The translations under genes and the position numbers were made by a program. This document shows positions 24,704 to 34,575 of a DNA stretch of 64,000 nucleotides, piece after piece. Each line of letters starts with the position of its first letter. Positions within the stretch are counted from its first letter, which is position 1. Source of the stretch: Pseudomonas shahriarae. GTDB lineage: Bacteria > Pseudomonadota > Gammaproteobacteria > Pseudomonadales > Pseudomonadaceae. The stretch lies in assembly GCF_014268455.2 (NCBI RefSeq), contig NZ_CP077085.1, forward strand, positions 1,860,001-1,924,000, given 5' to 3'. The notes beneath the pieces were generated by a model that saw only the letters and a list, made by a program, of their open reading frames with translations, was not told where the DNA came from and did no database searches.

Positions 24704-26833
24704 GTGGATCGCTCTAATATGCTCAGCACAGCCCGTGGCACCCTGACGGACCTCTCGCGAGGCAATCTGGGTGTGCCGCTGTTGCTGTTGGTCATGCTGG
24801 CAATGATGATGTTGCCGATACCGCCGTTCCTGCTGGACGTGTTCTTCACCTTCAACATTGCCTTGTCCATCGTCGTGCTGCTGGTTTGCGTGTACGCCCT
24901 GCGGCCTTTGGATTTTGCGGTCTTTCCCACCATTTTGCTGGTTGCCACGCTGCTGCGCCTGGCCCTTAACGTGGCCTCTACGCGGGTGGTGATGCTGAAC
25001 GGCCAGGACGGCCACGCCGCCGCCGGTAAGGTGATCCAGGCTTTCGGCGAGGTGGTGATCGGCGGTAACTACGTGGTCGGTGTCGTGGTGTTTGCGATCC
25101 TGATGATCATCAACTTCGTGGTAGTGACCAAGGGCGCCGGGCGGATTTCCGAGGTGAGCGCGCGTTTTACCCTCGACGCCATGCCCGGCAAGCAAATGGC
25201 GATCGACGCCGATCTCAACGCCGGGCTGATCGACCAGAACCAGGCCAAGGCCCGCCGCTCGGAAGTGGCCCAGGAAGCCGAGTTCTATGGCTCCATGGAC
25301 GGTGCCAGCAAGTTCGTGCGCGGCGACGCGATTGCCGGCCTGCTGATTCTGTTTATCAACCTGATCGGCGGCATCGCGGTCGGTATCTTCCAGCACGGCA
25401 TGACCTTCGGCGATGCAGGTAAGGTGTACGCCTTGCTGACCATTGGTGACGGTTTGGTGGCGCAATTGCCATCACTGTTGTTATCTACAGCTGCGGCGAT
25501 CATGGTGACCCGTGCGTCCGGCTCCGAAGACATGGGCAAGCAGATCAACCGCCAGATGTTCGCTTCGCCCAAGGCTCTGGCCGTGGCGGCCGGCATCATG
25601 GCGATCATGGGCATTGTGCCGGGCATGCCGCACTTCTCCTTCCTGACCATGGCCGCCCTGGCCGCCGGCGGGGCGTACCTGTTCTGGAAGAAGCAAAACA
25701 TCATCAAGGTCCAGGCCTTGAAAGAGGTGGAGCGCCAGCAGGATCTGCTGCCGTCGCCGGCCCGCGCCCAGGAAACCAAGGAGTTGGGCTGGGATGACGT
25801 GACCCCCATCGACATGATCGGCCTGGAAGTCGGCTACCGTCTGATTCCCCTGGTGGACCGTAACCAGGGCGGCCAGTTGCTGGCGCGGATCAAGGGCGTG
25901 CGCAAGAAGCTGTCCCAGGACCTGGGTTTTTTGATGCCCACCGTGCATATCCGCGACAACCTCGACCTGGCCCCCAGCGCCTACCGCCTGACGCTGATGG
26001 GCGTGACCCTGGCCGAAGCCGAGATCTACCCCGACCGCGAACTGGCGATCAACCCCGGCCAGGTATTCGGCTCCCTCAGCGGCATAACCGCCAAAGATCC
26101 GGCTTTTGGCCTGGACGCGGTGTGGATCGAAGTCAGCCAGCGTAGCCAGGCACAGTCCCTGGGTTACACCGTGGTCGACGCCAGCACCGTGGTCGCCACG
26201 CACCTCAACCAGATTCTGTACAAGCACTCCCACGAGCTGATTGGTCACGAAGAAGTCCAGCAACTCATGCAATTGCTGGCCAAAGCCTCGCCTAAGCTGG
26301 CTGAAGAGCTGGTGCCGGGGGTATTGTCGCTGTCGCAACTGCTCAAGGTGTTGCAAGCGCTGTTGGCCGAACAGGTGCCGGTGCGGGACATTCGCAGCAT
26401 TGCCGAGGCTGTCGCCAACAATGCCGCCAAGAGTCAAGATACTGCCGCGCTGGTAGCGGCGGTGCGCGTCGGATTGTCGCGTGCAATCGTCCAAAGCATT
26501 GTAGGGCTTGACTCTGAGCTGCCTGTAATCACCTTGGAGCCAAGGTTGGAACAAATATTGCTCAATAGTATCCAGAAGGCAGGGCAAGGCCAGGAAGAGG
26601 GCGTTCTGCTGGAGCCAAGCATGGCTGAAAAGCTGCAGCGTTCGTTGATCGACGCCGCACAGCGTCAGGAAATGCAGGGCCAACCGGTGATTCTGCTGGT
26701 GGCAGGCCCCGTCCGAGCGATGTTGTCGCGGTTTGGACGCCTGGCAGTACCGAATTTGCACGTTTTGGCTTACCAGGAAATTCCTGACAATAAGCAAGTG
26801 ACTATCGTCGCGACAGTAGGGCCCAACGGCTGA
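24704..26833 (+). CDS. flhA: Flagellar export gate protein FlhA
   Basis: Largest gate subunit; it uses the proton gradient and docks chaperone-substrate complexes on its cytoplasmic ring. The 709 aa have eight predicted transmembrane helices in the first 330 residues, with the FHIPEP-family signature including RLALNVASTRVV and EVSARFTLDAMPGKQMAID. A linker and a 350-residue cytoplasmic domain follow. The start is GTG at 24704, supported by GAGGAA and by agreement with P. aeruginosa FlhA (MDRS). A sigma-54-like site lies inside its last 100 codons. Confidence 0.98.
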   Translation: MDRSNMLSTARGTLTDLSRGNLGVPLLLLVMLAMMMLPIPPFLLDVFFTFNIALSIVVLLVCVYALRPLDFAVFPTILLVATLLRLALNVASTRVVMLNGQDGHAAAGKVIQAFGEVVIGGNYVVGVVVFAILMIINFVVVTKGAGRISEVSARFTLDAMPGKQMAIDADLNAGLIDQNQAKARRSEVAQEAEFYGSMDGASKFVRGDAIAGLLILFINLIGGIAVGIFQHGMTFGDAGKVYALLTIGDGLVAQLPSLLLSTAAAIMVTRASGSEDMGKQINRQMFASPKALAVAAGIMAIMGIVPGMPHFSFLTMAALAAGGAYLFWKKQNIIKVQALKEVERQQDLLPSPARAQETKELGWDDVTPIDMIGLEVGYRLIPLVDRNQGGQLLARIKGVRKKLSQDLGFLMPTVHIRDNLDLAPSAYRLTLMGVTLAEAEIYPDRELAINPGQVFGSLSGITAKDPAFGLDAVWIEVSQRSQAQSLGYTVVDASTVVATHLNQILYKHSHELIGHEEVQQLMQLLAKASPKLAEELVPGVLSLSQLLKVLQALLAEQVPVRDIRSIAEAVANNAAKSQDTAALVAAVRVGLSRAIVQSIVGLDSELPVITLEPRLEQILLNSIQKAGQGQEEGVLLEPSMAEKLQRSLIDAAQRQEMQGQPVILLVAGPVRAMLSRFGRLAVPNLHVLAYQEIPDNKQVTIVATVGPNG
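26547..26562 (+). promoter_or_regulatory. Possible intragenic sigma-54 promoter for flhF-fleN-fliA
   Basis: TGGAACAAATATTGCT inside flhA has GG at 26548-26549 and GC at 26560-26561, correct spacing and a perfect -12 box. It lies 283 bp before flhF in a locally AT-richer stretch. In P. aeruginosa flhF and fleN are FleQ-dependent, which fits an internal promoter; activity is not shown by sequence alone. Confidence 0.5.
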
Positions 26834-26844
26834 GGTAGTGGGTT

Positions 26845-28161
26845 ATGCAAGTAAAGCGTTTTTTCGCCGCCGATATGCGTCAGGCCATGAAGCTGGTTCG
26901 TGATGAGCTGGGCGCCGACGCGGCTATTATCGGTAACCGTCGCATTGCCGGCGGTGTCGAGCTGACGGCTGCCCTGGATTACAAACCCCAGGCCCTGGCG
27001 CCGCGTGTACCGAACATGGAACTCGAAGACGAGTTGCGCAAGACCGCCTCGCGCATTGTCTCGGCCCAGGCCGAGCTGAGCATGCGGGGCGACAGCGATG
27101 CGACCACTAATCGCCAATTGTTTGCCGGCCTGCCGCTGACGGCGGCCGAGCCACTGGTAGAGCCGACTTTTGTCGAGCCGCCACGTCCCGCCGCGCCAGC
27201 ACCGGCCGCTGCGGTTGACCAGCGCGTGTTTGACTCGATGCGTTTTGAACTCAATGGTCTGCGCGAGCTTTTGGAAGTGCAGTTGGGCTCGCTGGCCTGG
27301 AACCAGTTGCAGGGCAGCAAGCCGCAACAGGCCAACCTCTGGCGCCGCCTGCAACGCATTGGCCTGTCCGGCCCGTTGTCCCGCGACCTGCTGGAGCTGA
27401 CCACCGGCATTGAAGAGCCTCGCCAAGCCTGGCGCATGTTGCTGGCGCACCTGGCGCGGATGATCCAGACCCCGGAAATCGAACCCCTTGAAGAAGGTGG
27501 CGTGATTGCCATGGTCGGCCCCGCCGGCATGGGCAAGACCACCACCCTGGCCAAGCTGGCCGCCCGTTATGTCCTCAAGTACGGCGCCCACAACATTGCC
27601 CTGGTGAGCATGGACAGCTACCGCATCGGCGCGCAGGAACAGCTCAAGACTTTGGGCCGGATCCTCAATGTGCCGGTGACCCATGTCGACCCGGGCCAGT
27701 CCCTGGCCAACGCCCTCGACCCACTGCTGCGCAAGCGCGTGGTGCTGATTGATACCGCCGGCCTGCAAGCCAGCGACCCGGCATTGCGCATGCAACTGGA
27801 AAGCCTGGCCGGGCGCGGGATCAAGTCGAAAAATTACCTGGTACTTGCAACCACCAGCCAAAAACAGGTTCTGACTGCTGCGTACCACAGCTACAAACGT
27901 TGCGGGCTGGCCGGTTGTATCCTGACTAAGCTGGATGAAACCGCAAGCCTGGGCGAAGTGTTGAGCCTTGCCATCAGCCATGAATTACCGGTCGCCTACC
28001 TGACCGACGGGCCGCGGATCCCGGATGACTTACATCTGCCGCGCCGTCATCAGTTGGTCAGCCGTGCGGTCAGTGTGCAAATGCAGGATGAACCCAGTGA
28101 AGAGGCGATGGCGGATATGTTCGCCGACCTCTATCACAACCCAGCCAAACGGGTCGGCTGA
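26845..28161 (+). CDS. flhF: Polar flagellar placement GTPase FlhF
   Basis: SRP-family GTPase that fixes the flagellum at the cell pole and affects assembly. The 438 aa have an N-terminal basic region starting MQVKRFFAADMRQAMKLVRDELG, a Pro/Ala-rich linker (about 98-125), then the N and G domains with G1 GPAGMGKT at 225-232, DSYRIGAQEQL, DTAGL and TKLDETASLGEVL. It works opposite FleN, encoded next. There is a 100-bp gap before fleN, so the two may be cotranscribed with some added control. Confidence 0.98.
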   Translation: MQVKRFFAADMRQAMKLVRDELGADAAIIGNRRIAGGVELTAALDYKPQALAPRVPNMELEDELRKTASRIVSAQAELSMRGDSDATTNRQLFAGLPLTAAEPLVEPTFVEPPRPAAPAPAAAVDQRVFDSMRFELNGLRELLEVQLGSLAWNQLQGSKPQQANLWRRLQRIGLSGPLSRDLLELTTGIEEPRQAWRMLLAHLARMIQTPEIEPLEEGGVIAMVGPAGMGKTTTLAKLAARYVLKYGAHNIALVSMDSYRIGAQEQLKTLGRILNVPVTHVDPGQSLANALDPLLRKRVVLIDTAGLQASDPALRMQLESLAGRGIKSKNYLVLATTSQKQVLTAAYHSYKRCGLAGCILTKLDETASLGEVLSLAISHELPVAYLTDGPRIPDDLHLPRRHQLVSRAVSVQMQDEPSEEAMADMFADLYHNPAKRVG

Positions 28162-28261
28162 AAGGCAACATGAACACAGTGCAATGTACCTACATTGATG
28201 GTCTGCTACCGCGGCCACCCTATGTAGCCTGCGGCTAAGCAAGACAAGGTAAAGAAAGAAC

Positions 28262-29095
28262 ATGGGCAGCATGCATCCCGTACAGGTGATCGCGGTGACC
28301 GGCGGCAAAGGTGGCGTCGGGAAAACTAACGTGTCAGTGAATTTGTCCCTGGCCCTGGCAGAGCTTGGCCGCCGCGTCATGCTGCTGGATGCCGACCTGG
28401 GCCTGGCGAACGTTGACGTTCTGCTGGGACTGACGCCCAAACATACCCTGGCCGATGTCATTGAGGGCCGCTGTGAGCTGCGCGATGTGCTGTTACAGGG
28501 GCCCGGGGGGATTCGCATCGTCCCGGCCGCCTCCGGCACCCAGAGCATGGTGCATCTGAGCCCGGCGCAGCATGCCGGCCTGATCCAGGCCTTCAGTGAT
28601 ATCGGCGACAACCTCGACGTGCTGGTGATCGACACCGCCGCCGGGATTGGCGAGTCCGTGGTCAGCTTCGTGCGCGCCGCGCAGGAAGTCTTGCTGGTGG
28701 TCTGCGACGAGCCCACCTCGATCACCGACGCCTACGCCCTGATCAAACTGCTCAACCGCGACTACGGCATGAACCGCTTCCGCGTGCTGGCCAACATGGC
28801 CCAGAGCCCGCAAGAAGGGCGCAACCTGTTCGCCAAGTTGACCAAGGTCACGGATCGCTTCCTCGATGTCGCCTTACAATACGTCGGCGCAGTTCCCTAT
28901 GACGAGTGTGTGCGCAAGGCTGTGCAAAAGCAGCGTGCAGTCTATGAAGCGTTCCCTCGTTCGAAATGCGCGTTGGCGTTCAAGGCAATTGCTCAGAAGG
29001 TCGATACCTGGCCACTGCCCGCCAATCCCCGGGGGCATCTGGAGTTTTTCGTCGAGCGATTGGTGCATCAGACGAGTGCAGGACCGGTGCTATGA
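28262..29095 (+). CDS. fleN: Flagellar number regulator FleN (FlhG, MinD-like ATPase)
   Basis: MinD/ParA-type ATPase that binds FleQ and limits flagella to one. The 277 aa start with the deviant Walker A GGKGGVGKT (14-22), then VMLLDADLGLANVDVLLGL and a C-terminal amphipathic region, nearly as in P. aeruginosa FleN. Two in-frame ATGs (28262 and 28271) are possible; the first has AAGAAAG just upstream. Its stop overlaps the fliA start (ATGA). Confidence 0.98.
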   Translation: MGSMHPVQVIAVTGGKGGVGKTNVSVNLSLALAELGRRVMLLDADLGLANVDVLLGLTPKHTLADVIEGRCELRDVLLQGPGGIRIVPAASGTQSMVHLSPAQHAGLIQAFSDIGDNLDVLVIDTAAGIGESVVSFVRAAQEVLLVVCDEPTSITDAYALIKLLNRDYGMNRFRVLANMAQSPQEGRNLFAKLTKVTDRFLDVALQYVGAVPYDECVRKAVQKQRAVYEAFPRSKCALAFKAIAQKVDTWPLPANPRGHLEFFVERLVHQTSAGPVL

Positions 29096-29832
29096 CAGCC
29101 AGCGGCTACAACCTTTACAAAAAGTCGGCGCGTGACAGCCAGGGCGAATTGATCGAGCGCTATGCGCCCCTGGTCAAGCGCATTGCCTACCACCTGCTGG
29201 CACGCCTGCCCGCCAGTGTCCAGGTCGAAGACCTGATCCAGGCGGGCATGATCGGCCTGCTCGAAGTGTCGACCAAGTACGACGCGAGCAAGGGTGCGAG
29301 TTTCGAGACGTATGCGGGTATCCGTATCCGTGGCGCGATGCTCGATGAGGTGCGTAAAGGTGATTGGGCGCCGCGTTCGGTCCACCGCAATACCCGGATG
29401 GTGAGTGACGCAATTCGCTCAATTGAAGCAAAAACCGGTCGCGACGCTAAAGATCACGAAGTTGCGGCCGAACTCCAATTGAGTCTCGACGATTACTACG
29501 GGATTTTGAACGATACCTTGGGCAGCCGCCTGTTCAGTTTCGACGACCTGCTACAGGACGGCGAACATGAAGGGCTGCATGAGGATGGCGCGAGTGCTCA
29601 CCAGGAGCCTTCACGCGACCTGGAAGATGAACGCTTCCAGGGCGCCCTGGCAGAGGCGATTGCCAATCTGCCGGAACGTGAGCGGCTGGTGTTGGCGCTG
29701 TACTACGACGAAGAGCTGAACCTCAAGGAAATCGGTGAGGTCCTGGGGGTCAGCGAATCGCGGGTCAGCCAGCTTCATAGCCAATGCGCGGCCCGCTTGC
29801 GGGGGCGTTTGGGAGAGTGGCGAGCGCGCTGA
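29092..29832 (+). CDS. fliA: Flagellar sigma factor FliA (sigma-28)
   Basis: RNA polymerase sigma factor for late flagellar genes such as fliC and, in relatives, part of the chemotaxis set. The 246 aa contain region 2 (ERYAPLVKRIAYHLLARLP, EDLIQAGMIGLLEVSTKYD and SFETYAGIRIRGAMLDEVRK), region 3, and region 4 with its helix-turn-helix (LNLKEIGEVLGVSESRVSQL). The ATG at 29092 overlaps the fleN stop. FlgM, its anti-sigma factor, is not in this window. Confidence 0.98.
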   Translation: MTASGYNLYKKSARDSQGELIERYAPLVKRIAYHLLARLPASVQVEDLIQAGMIGLLEVSTKYDASKGASFETYAGIRIRGAMLDEVRKGDWAPRSVHRNTRMVSDAIRSIEAKTGRDAKDHEVAAELQLSLDDYYGILNDTLGSRLFSFDDLLQDGEHEGLHEDGASAHQEPSRDLEDERFQGALAEAIANLPERERLVLALYYDEELNLKEIGEVLGVSESRVSQLHSQCAARLRGRLGEWRAR

Positions 29833-29836
29833 CAGG

Positions 29837-29885
29837 CAGTGTGGGGACACTGCGAACGATAACCGCCAGGGCGCAAGCCCGGCGG
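29837..29885 (+). other. Two hairpins after fliA
   Basis: CAGTGT-GGGG-ACACTG (29837-29852) and a second stem, CCGCC-A-GGGC with GCCCGGCGG (29863-29885), stand side by side 5-53 bp after the fliA stop. Neither has an immediate T tract; they may weaken read-through into cheY or stabilise the fliA message. Confidence 0.45.
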
Positions 29886-29999
29886 GAGCGGCCCGTGATG
29901 TGCCCAGCAGTCCTTTTTGTGTAATGCCTGTTGAATGATATGGCGCGCCCAGGTGCTGGACGCGTTTAAGACTGCTTGGAGGTCGAATTGGACAAGAAC

Positions 30000-30374
30000 A
30001 TGAAAATCCTCATCGTTGATGACTTCTCAACGATGCGGCGGATCATAAAAAACCTGTTGCGTGACCTTGGGTTCACTAACACGGTCGAGGCGGATGACGG
30101 CATTACGGCGATTCCGATCCTCAACAGCGGGAGCATCGACTTTCTGGTAACTGACTGGAACATGCCTGGCATGACCGGCATTGATCTACTGCGCCACGTG
30201 CGCGCTGATGAAAAGCTGCGCAGCCTGCCTGTGCTGATGGTGACCGCTGAAGCCAAGCGTGAACAGATCATCGAAGCCGCCCAGGCCGGGGTCAACGGCT
30301 ACGTGGTCAAGCCATTCACTGCACTGGCCTTGAAAGAGAAGATTGAAAAAATCTTCGAACGCATCGGTCATTGA
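30000..30374 (+). CDS. cheY: Chemotaxis response regulator CheY
   Basis: Receiver-only protein that, when phosphorylated by CheA, binds the motor switch and changes rotation. With the ATG at 30000 it has 124 aa: acidic pocket Asp7/Asp8 (LIVDD), phospho-acceptor Asp52 ([10 protein letters not shown]), and a Lys in VVKPF. An alternative TTG at 29988 lies closer to the ribosome site GGAGGT (29978-29983) and would add four residues (MDKN); I keep the ATG because the P. aeruginosa protein starts MKILIVDD. cheZ follows after 18 bp. Confidence 0.96.
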   Translation: MKILIVDDFSTMRRIIKNLLRDLGFTNTVEADDGITAIPILNSGSIDFLVTDWNMPGMTGIDLLRHVRADEKLRSLPVLMVTAEAKREQIIEAAQAGVNGYVVKPFTALALKEKIEKIFERIGH

Positions 30375-30392
30375 TGCTGCCACGGGGGAGCT

Positions 30393-31181
30393 ATGGAGCA
30401 TAAAGAATCATCGCAGGCCGACTTTGAGTCGACCCTGAAAAAACATGCTCACCAACTCGTCGAAAGCCTGGAAAAAGGCCAGTTCGGCGACGCAGTGCAG
30501 TTGATCCATGAGCTCAACCAGACCCGCGACCGCGGCCTGTATCAGGAAGTGGGCAAGCTCACCCGTGAGTTGCACAGTGCGATCGTCAATTTCCAGATCG
30601 ACCCGCACATGCCCCAGGCCGAGGAAATCTCGCAGATCACTGATGCCACCGAACGCCTGTCCTATGTGGTCAGGCTGACTGAGGCGGCAGCCAATCGCAC
30701 CATGGACCTGGTGGAAAACGCCACGCCCCTGGTGAACGGCATGGCCAACGAGGCCAAGGCGTTGAGCACCGACTGGGGCCGCTTCATGCGGCGCGAAGTG
30801 GGCGCTGAAGAATTTCGTGACCTGGCGCGTCGGGTCGAAGGCTTCCTGTCACGCAGCGAGCAGGAAAACCGTACGGTTTCCAGCAACCTCAATGACATTC
30901 TGCTGGCCCAGGATTACCAGGACCTTACCGGTCAGGTGATCAAGCGCGTGACCCTGCTGGTCACCGAAGTGGAAAGCAACCTGCTCAAACTGGTGCTGAT
31001 GGCTGGCCAAGTCGACCGTTTTGCCGGCATCGAACACGACCGCGAAGCGATCCTCTCGGAAAAAGATCCACAAAAACACCTCGCCAAGGGTGAAGGTCCG
31101 CAGATTCATGCCGATAAACGTGAAGACGTTATGTCAGGTCAAGATGACGTAGACGATTTGCTGTCCAGTTTAGGCTTCTAA
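30393..31181 (+). CDS. cheZ: CheY-P phosphatase CheZ
   Basis: Helical dimer that speeds dephosphorylation of CheY. The 262 aa contain the catalytic stretch LAQDYQDLTGQVIKRV, where the Asp and Gln match the active residues known from E. coli CheZ. The C-terminus DDVDDLLSSLGF (last 12 residues) is the short helix that tethers CheY. Four similar segments appear in CheA, encoded next. The ATG follows GGGGGAGC. Confidence 0.97.
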   Translation: MEHKESSQADFESTLKKHAHQLVESLEKGQFGDAVQLIHELNQTRDRGLYQEVGKLTRELHSAIVNFQIDPHMPQAEEISQITDATERLSYVVRLTEAAANRTMDLVENATPLVNGMANEAKALSTDWGRFMRREVGAEEFRDLARRVEGFLSRSEQENRTVSSNLNDILLAQDYQDLTGQVIKRVTLLVTEVESNLLKLVLMAGQVDRFAGIEHDREAILSEKDPQKHLAKGEGPQIHADKREDVMSGQDDVDDLLSSLGF

Positions 31182-31193
31182 GGAGCACGCAAT

Positions 31194-33404
31194 ATGAGCT
31201 TCGGCGCCGATGAAGAAATCCTTCAGGATTTCCTTGTAGAGGCCGGCGAAATTCTAGAGCAGTTGTCCGAGCAACTGGTCGAGCTGGAAAGCCGACCGGA
31301 TGATGCGAACCTGCTCAATGCAATTTTTCGCGGTTTTCACACTGTAAAAGGGGGCGCCGGCTTCCTCCAGCTCCATGAGCTGGTGGAGTGCTGCCACATC
31401 GCCGAAAACGTGTTCGACATCCTGCGCAAGGGTGAGCGGCACGTTGATTCGGAATTGATGGACGTGATCCTCGAAGCCCTGGACGCGGTCAACGGCATGT
31501 TCAATGAAGTGCGCGAACGCGCACCCATTACGGCTGCCACCCCGGAACTGCTGGCCGCCCTGGCGCGCCTGGCAGAGCCTGGCGCGGTAGCTGCCGCCCC
31601 GGTGGTTGAGGCGGCGCCTGAGCCAGTGGCCGAACCCGACGTCACTGACAGCGAGTTCGAGCAACTGCTGGACTCCCTCAATGCGGTCAAGGCCGAGGCA
31701 GAAGCCCCGGCCGCAGCTGCGCCGCCGATGGTGCCGACCACCGAAGACATCACCGACGCCGAGTTCGAGTCATTGCTCGACCAGTTGCACGGCAAGGGCC
31801 AGTTCGCCCCGGACGCCGTGGCAGCCGCACCGACGCCGGTGGAGCCTGCTGCGCCAGCGGCCAGCACCGATATCACCGACGACGAATTTGAAGCACTGCT
31901 GGATCAGTTGCATGGCAAGGGCTCGTTTGCTGCCGAGGCGTTGCCGGCAGTCGCTGCGGCGGCTGCGGCTGCACCGGCTGCGGCGCCGGCTGTCGCTCCG
32001 GCGGCGGATGGCCTGATCAGCGATCACGAATTCGAATCCCTGCTGGATGAGTTGCACGGCAAGGGCAAGTTTTCCGAGGTGGCACCTGCCGCCGCAGCCG
32101 CCGCGACCGCCACCGCAGCGGTGGCCAAGCCTGCACCCGTTGCTGCCAAGGCCGCAGCACCGGCTCCCGCCCGTGCCGCCGCCCCGGCGCCAGCCCGCGC
32201 TCCGGCACCTGCCGACAAAGCCCCGGCCAGTGAAGCCGAAACCACCGTGCGGGTCGATACCGCGCGCCTGGACGACATCATGAACATGGTCGGCGAACTG
32301 GTGCTGGTGCGTAACCGCCTGGTACGCCTGGGCTTGAGCAGTGGCGACGAAGCCATGCAAAAGGCCGTGTCGAACCTCGACGTGGTCACTGCCGACCTGC
32401 AGACCGCGGTGATGAAAACGCGCATGCAGCCGATCAAGAAAGTCTTCGGGCGCTTCCCGCGCCTGGTGCGTGACTTGGCCCGGCAGTTGAAAAAAGAGAT
32501 CGCCCTGGAACTGGTGGGTGAAGAGACCGACCTCGACAAAAACCTGGTCGAGGCCCTGGCCGACCCGCTGGTCCACTTGGTGCGCAACGCGGTCGACCAC
32601 GGTGTGGAAACTCCGGAGGAGCGCGAAGCCAGTGGCAAGCCGCGTCTGGGCAAAGTGATCCTGGCGGCCGAACAGGAAGGCGACCATATCCTGCTGTCGA
32701 TCACCGATGACGGCAAAGGTATGGACTCCAATATCCTGCGCGGCATCGCGGTCAAACGCGGCGTCATGGACAAGGACGCCGCCGACCGCCTGACCGATAC
32801 CGAGTGCTACAACCTGATTTTCGCCCCGGGCTTCTCGACCAAGACCGAGATTTCCGATGTGTCCGGCCGTGGCGTGGGCATGGACGTGGTGAAGACCAAG
32901 ATCAGCCAGCTCAATGGCTCGATCAATATTTACTCGACCAAGGGCCAAGGTTCGAAGATCGTCATCAAGGTGCCGTTGACCCTGGCGATCATGCCGACCC
33001 TGATGGTGATGCTGGGCAACCAGGCGTTCGCCTTCCCGCTGGTCAACGTCAACGAAATCTTCCACCTCGACCTGTCGCGCACCAACGTGGTCGACGGCCA
33101 GGAAGTGGTGATTGTGCGGGACAAGGCCCTGCCTCTGTTCTACCTCAAGCGTTGGCTGGTGGCGTCTGCCGCTCATGAAGAGCAGCGCGAAGGCCACGTG
33201 GTGATCCTGTCCGTGGGCACCCAGCGTATCGGCTTTGTCGTCGATCAACTGGTTGGCCAGGAAGAAGTAGTCATCAAGCCATTGGGCAAGATGCTGCAAG
33301 GAACGCCAGGCATGTCGGGTGCGACCATTACCGGTGACGGTCGGATCGCGCTGATTCTCGATGTTCCGAGCATGCTCAAGCGTTACGCCGCACGGCGTAT
33401 TTGA
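31194..33404 (+). CDS. cheA: Chemotaxis histidine kinase CheA, with four CheZ-tail-like repeats in its linker
   Basis: Kinase of the receptor array that phosphorylates CheY and CheB. Of 736 aa, 1-105 form the HPt (P1) domain with His49 ([11 protein letters not shown]). P3, P4 and P5 follow from about 348: P3 [21 protein letters not shown]4 with [12 protein letters not shown] and GRGVGMDVV, and the CheW-like P5 at the end. Between them, 111-345 is an Ala/Pro-rich linker with four repeats of D-x-E-F-E-x-L-L-D-x-L at 149-162, 185-205, 226-245 and 275-293. I see no globular P2 (CheY-binding) domain. The repeats resemble the CheY-tethering tail of CheZ and could replace P2; that is inference. Confidence 0.97.
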   Translation: MSFGADEEILQDFLVEAGEILEQLSEQLVELESRPDDANLLNAIFRGFHTVKGGAGFLQLHELVECCHIAENVFDILRKGERHVDSELMDVILEALDAVNGMFNEVRERAPITAATPELLAALARLAEPGAVAAAPVVEAAPEPVAEPDVTDSEFEQLLDSLNAVKAEAEAPAAAAPPMVPTTEDITDAEFESLLDQLHGKGQFAPDAVAAAPTPVEPAAPAASTDITDDEFEALLDQLHGKGSFAAEALPAVAAAAAAAPAAAPAVAPAADGLISDHEFESLLDELHGKGKFSEVAPAAAAAATATAAVAKPAPVAAKAAAPAPARAAAPAPARAPAPADKAPASEAETTVRVDTARLDDIMNMVGELVLVRNRLVRLGLSSGDEAMQKAVSNLDVVTADLQTAVMKTRMQPIKKVFGRFPRLVRDLARQLKKEIALELVGEETDLDKNLVEALADPLVHLVRNAVDHGVETPEEREASGKPRLGKVILAAEQEGDHILLSITDDGKGMDSNILRGIAVKRGVMDKDAADRLTDTECYNLIFAPGFSTKTEISDVSGRGVGMDVVKTKISQLNGSINIYSTKGQGSKIVIKVPLTLAIMPTLMVMLGNQAFAFPLVNVNEIFHLDLSRTNVVDGQEVVIVRDKALPLFYLKRWLVASAAHEEQREGHVVILSVGTQRIGFVVDQLVGQEEVVIKPLGKMLQGTPGMSGATITGDGRIALILDVPSMLKRYAARRI

Positions 33405-33453
33405 TTCGGCCCGGGCAGGGCGGTTGTCCCTCGCCCGGCCTAACGGAGTGGTT

Positions 33454-34575
33454 ATGGTAGTCAAGGTTCTGGTGGTGGACGATTCGGGTTTCTTCCGCCG
33501 CCGCGTCTCGGAAATTCTTTCAGCGGATTCCAACATCCAGGTGGTCGGTACGGCCACCAATGGCAAAGAGGCGATTGATCAGGCCCTGGCATTGAAGCCG
33601 GACGTGATCACCATGGACTACGAGATGCCGATGATGGATGGCATCACCGCCGTGCGCCACATCATGCAGCGTTGCCCGACCCCGGTCTTGATGTTCTCGT
33701 CGCTGACCCACGAAGGCGCCCGGGTGACCCTCGACGCGCTGGACGCTGGCGCCGTGGACTTTCTGCCGAAGAATTTCGAAGACATCTCGCGCAACCCGGA
33801 AAAGGTCAAGCAGATGCTCTGCGAGAAGGTGCACAGCATCTCGCGCAGCAACCGCAGCAGCTTCCGCGCGCCGGTGGCTCCCGCCCCGGTACCGGCGCCG
33901 GCACCGACCAGCAGCAGTTTCGGGCGCCCGGCTCCTGCCCCTGTGGCACGGCCTGCCGTGGCCCCGACGCGTGCGCCGGCGCCCAGTGCGTCGTCGCCCG
34001 CGCCCAAGCGCAAGGCCTACAAGCTGGTGGCCATTGGCACGTCCACTGGCGGCCCGGTGGCCTTGCAGCGCGTCTTGACCCAGTTGCCGGCCAACTTCCC
34101 TGCGCCGATCGTGTTGATCCAGCATATGCCCGCCGCGTTCACCAAGGCCTTTGCCGAGCGCCTGGACAAGCTGTGCCGCATCAGCGTCAAGGAAGCCGAA
34201 GACGGCGACATCCTGCGCCCGGGCCTGGCGTTGCTGGCCCCCGGTGGCAAGCAAATGATGGTCGACGGTCGCGGCGCGGTGAAAATCCTGCCGGGTGACG
34301 AGCGCCTGAACTACAAGCCGTGCGTGGATATCACCTTCGGTTCGGCGGCCAAGTCCTACGGTGACAAAGTTCTGGCGGTGGTCCTCACCGGTATGGGCGC
34401 CGACGGTCGTGAAGGCGCGCGCCTGCTCAAGCAGGGCGGTAGCTCGATCTGGGCCCAGGACGAAGCCAGTTGCGTGATCTATGGCATGCCCATGGCTATC
34501 GTCAAGGCCGACCTGGCCGACGCGGTCTACAGCCTGGATGACATCGGCAAGCACCTGGTGGAGGCCTGTCACTGA
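33454..34575 (+). CDS. cheB: Chemotaxis methylesterase CheB
   Basis: Receptor demethylase and deamidase for adaptation, activated by CheA. The 373 aa have a receiver domain with Asp55 ([12 protein letters not shown]), a long Pro/Ala linker (about 140-185), and the methylesterase domain with catalytic Ser in IGTSTGGP, His in LIQHMPAAF, and Asp in [11 protein letters not shown] chose the ATG at 33454 because of CGGAG just before it; an earlier in-frame start at 33361 overlaps cheA. Its stop overlaps the motC start. Confidence 0.97.
   Translation: MVVKVLVVDDSGFFRRRVSEILSADSNIQVVGTATNGKEAIDQALALKPDVITMDYEMPMMDGITAVRHIMQRCPTPVLMFSSLTHEGARVTLDALDAGAVDFLPKNFEDISRNPEKVKQMLCEKVHSISRSNRSSFRAPVAPAPVPAPAPTSSSFGRPAPAPVARPAVAPTRAPAPSASSPAPKRKAYKLVAIGTSTGGPVALQRVLTQLPANFPAPIVLIQHMPAAFTKAFAERLDKLCRISVKEAEDGDILRPGLALLAPGGKQMMVDGRGAVKILPGDERLNYKPCVDITFGSAAKSYGDKVLAVVLTGMGADGREGARLLKQGGSSIWAQDEASCVIYGMPMAIVKADLADAVYSLDDIGKHLVEACH

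Noticed and set aside
31770..33566. Long minus-strand open frame opposite cheA
   Set aside because: Shadow of the cheA codon pattern; no domain, and CheA is unmistakable.
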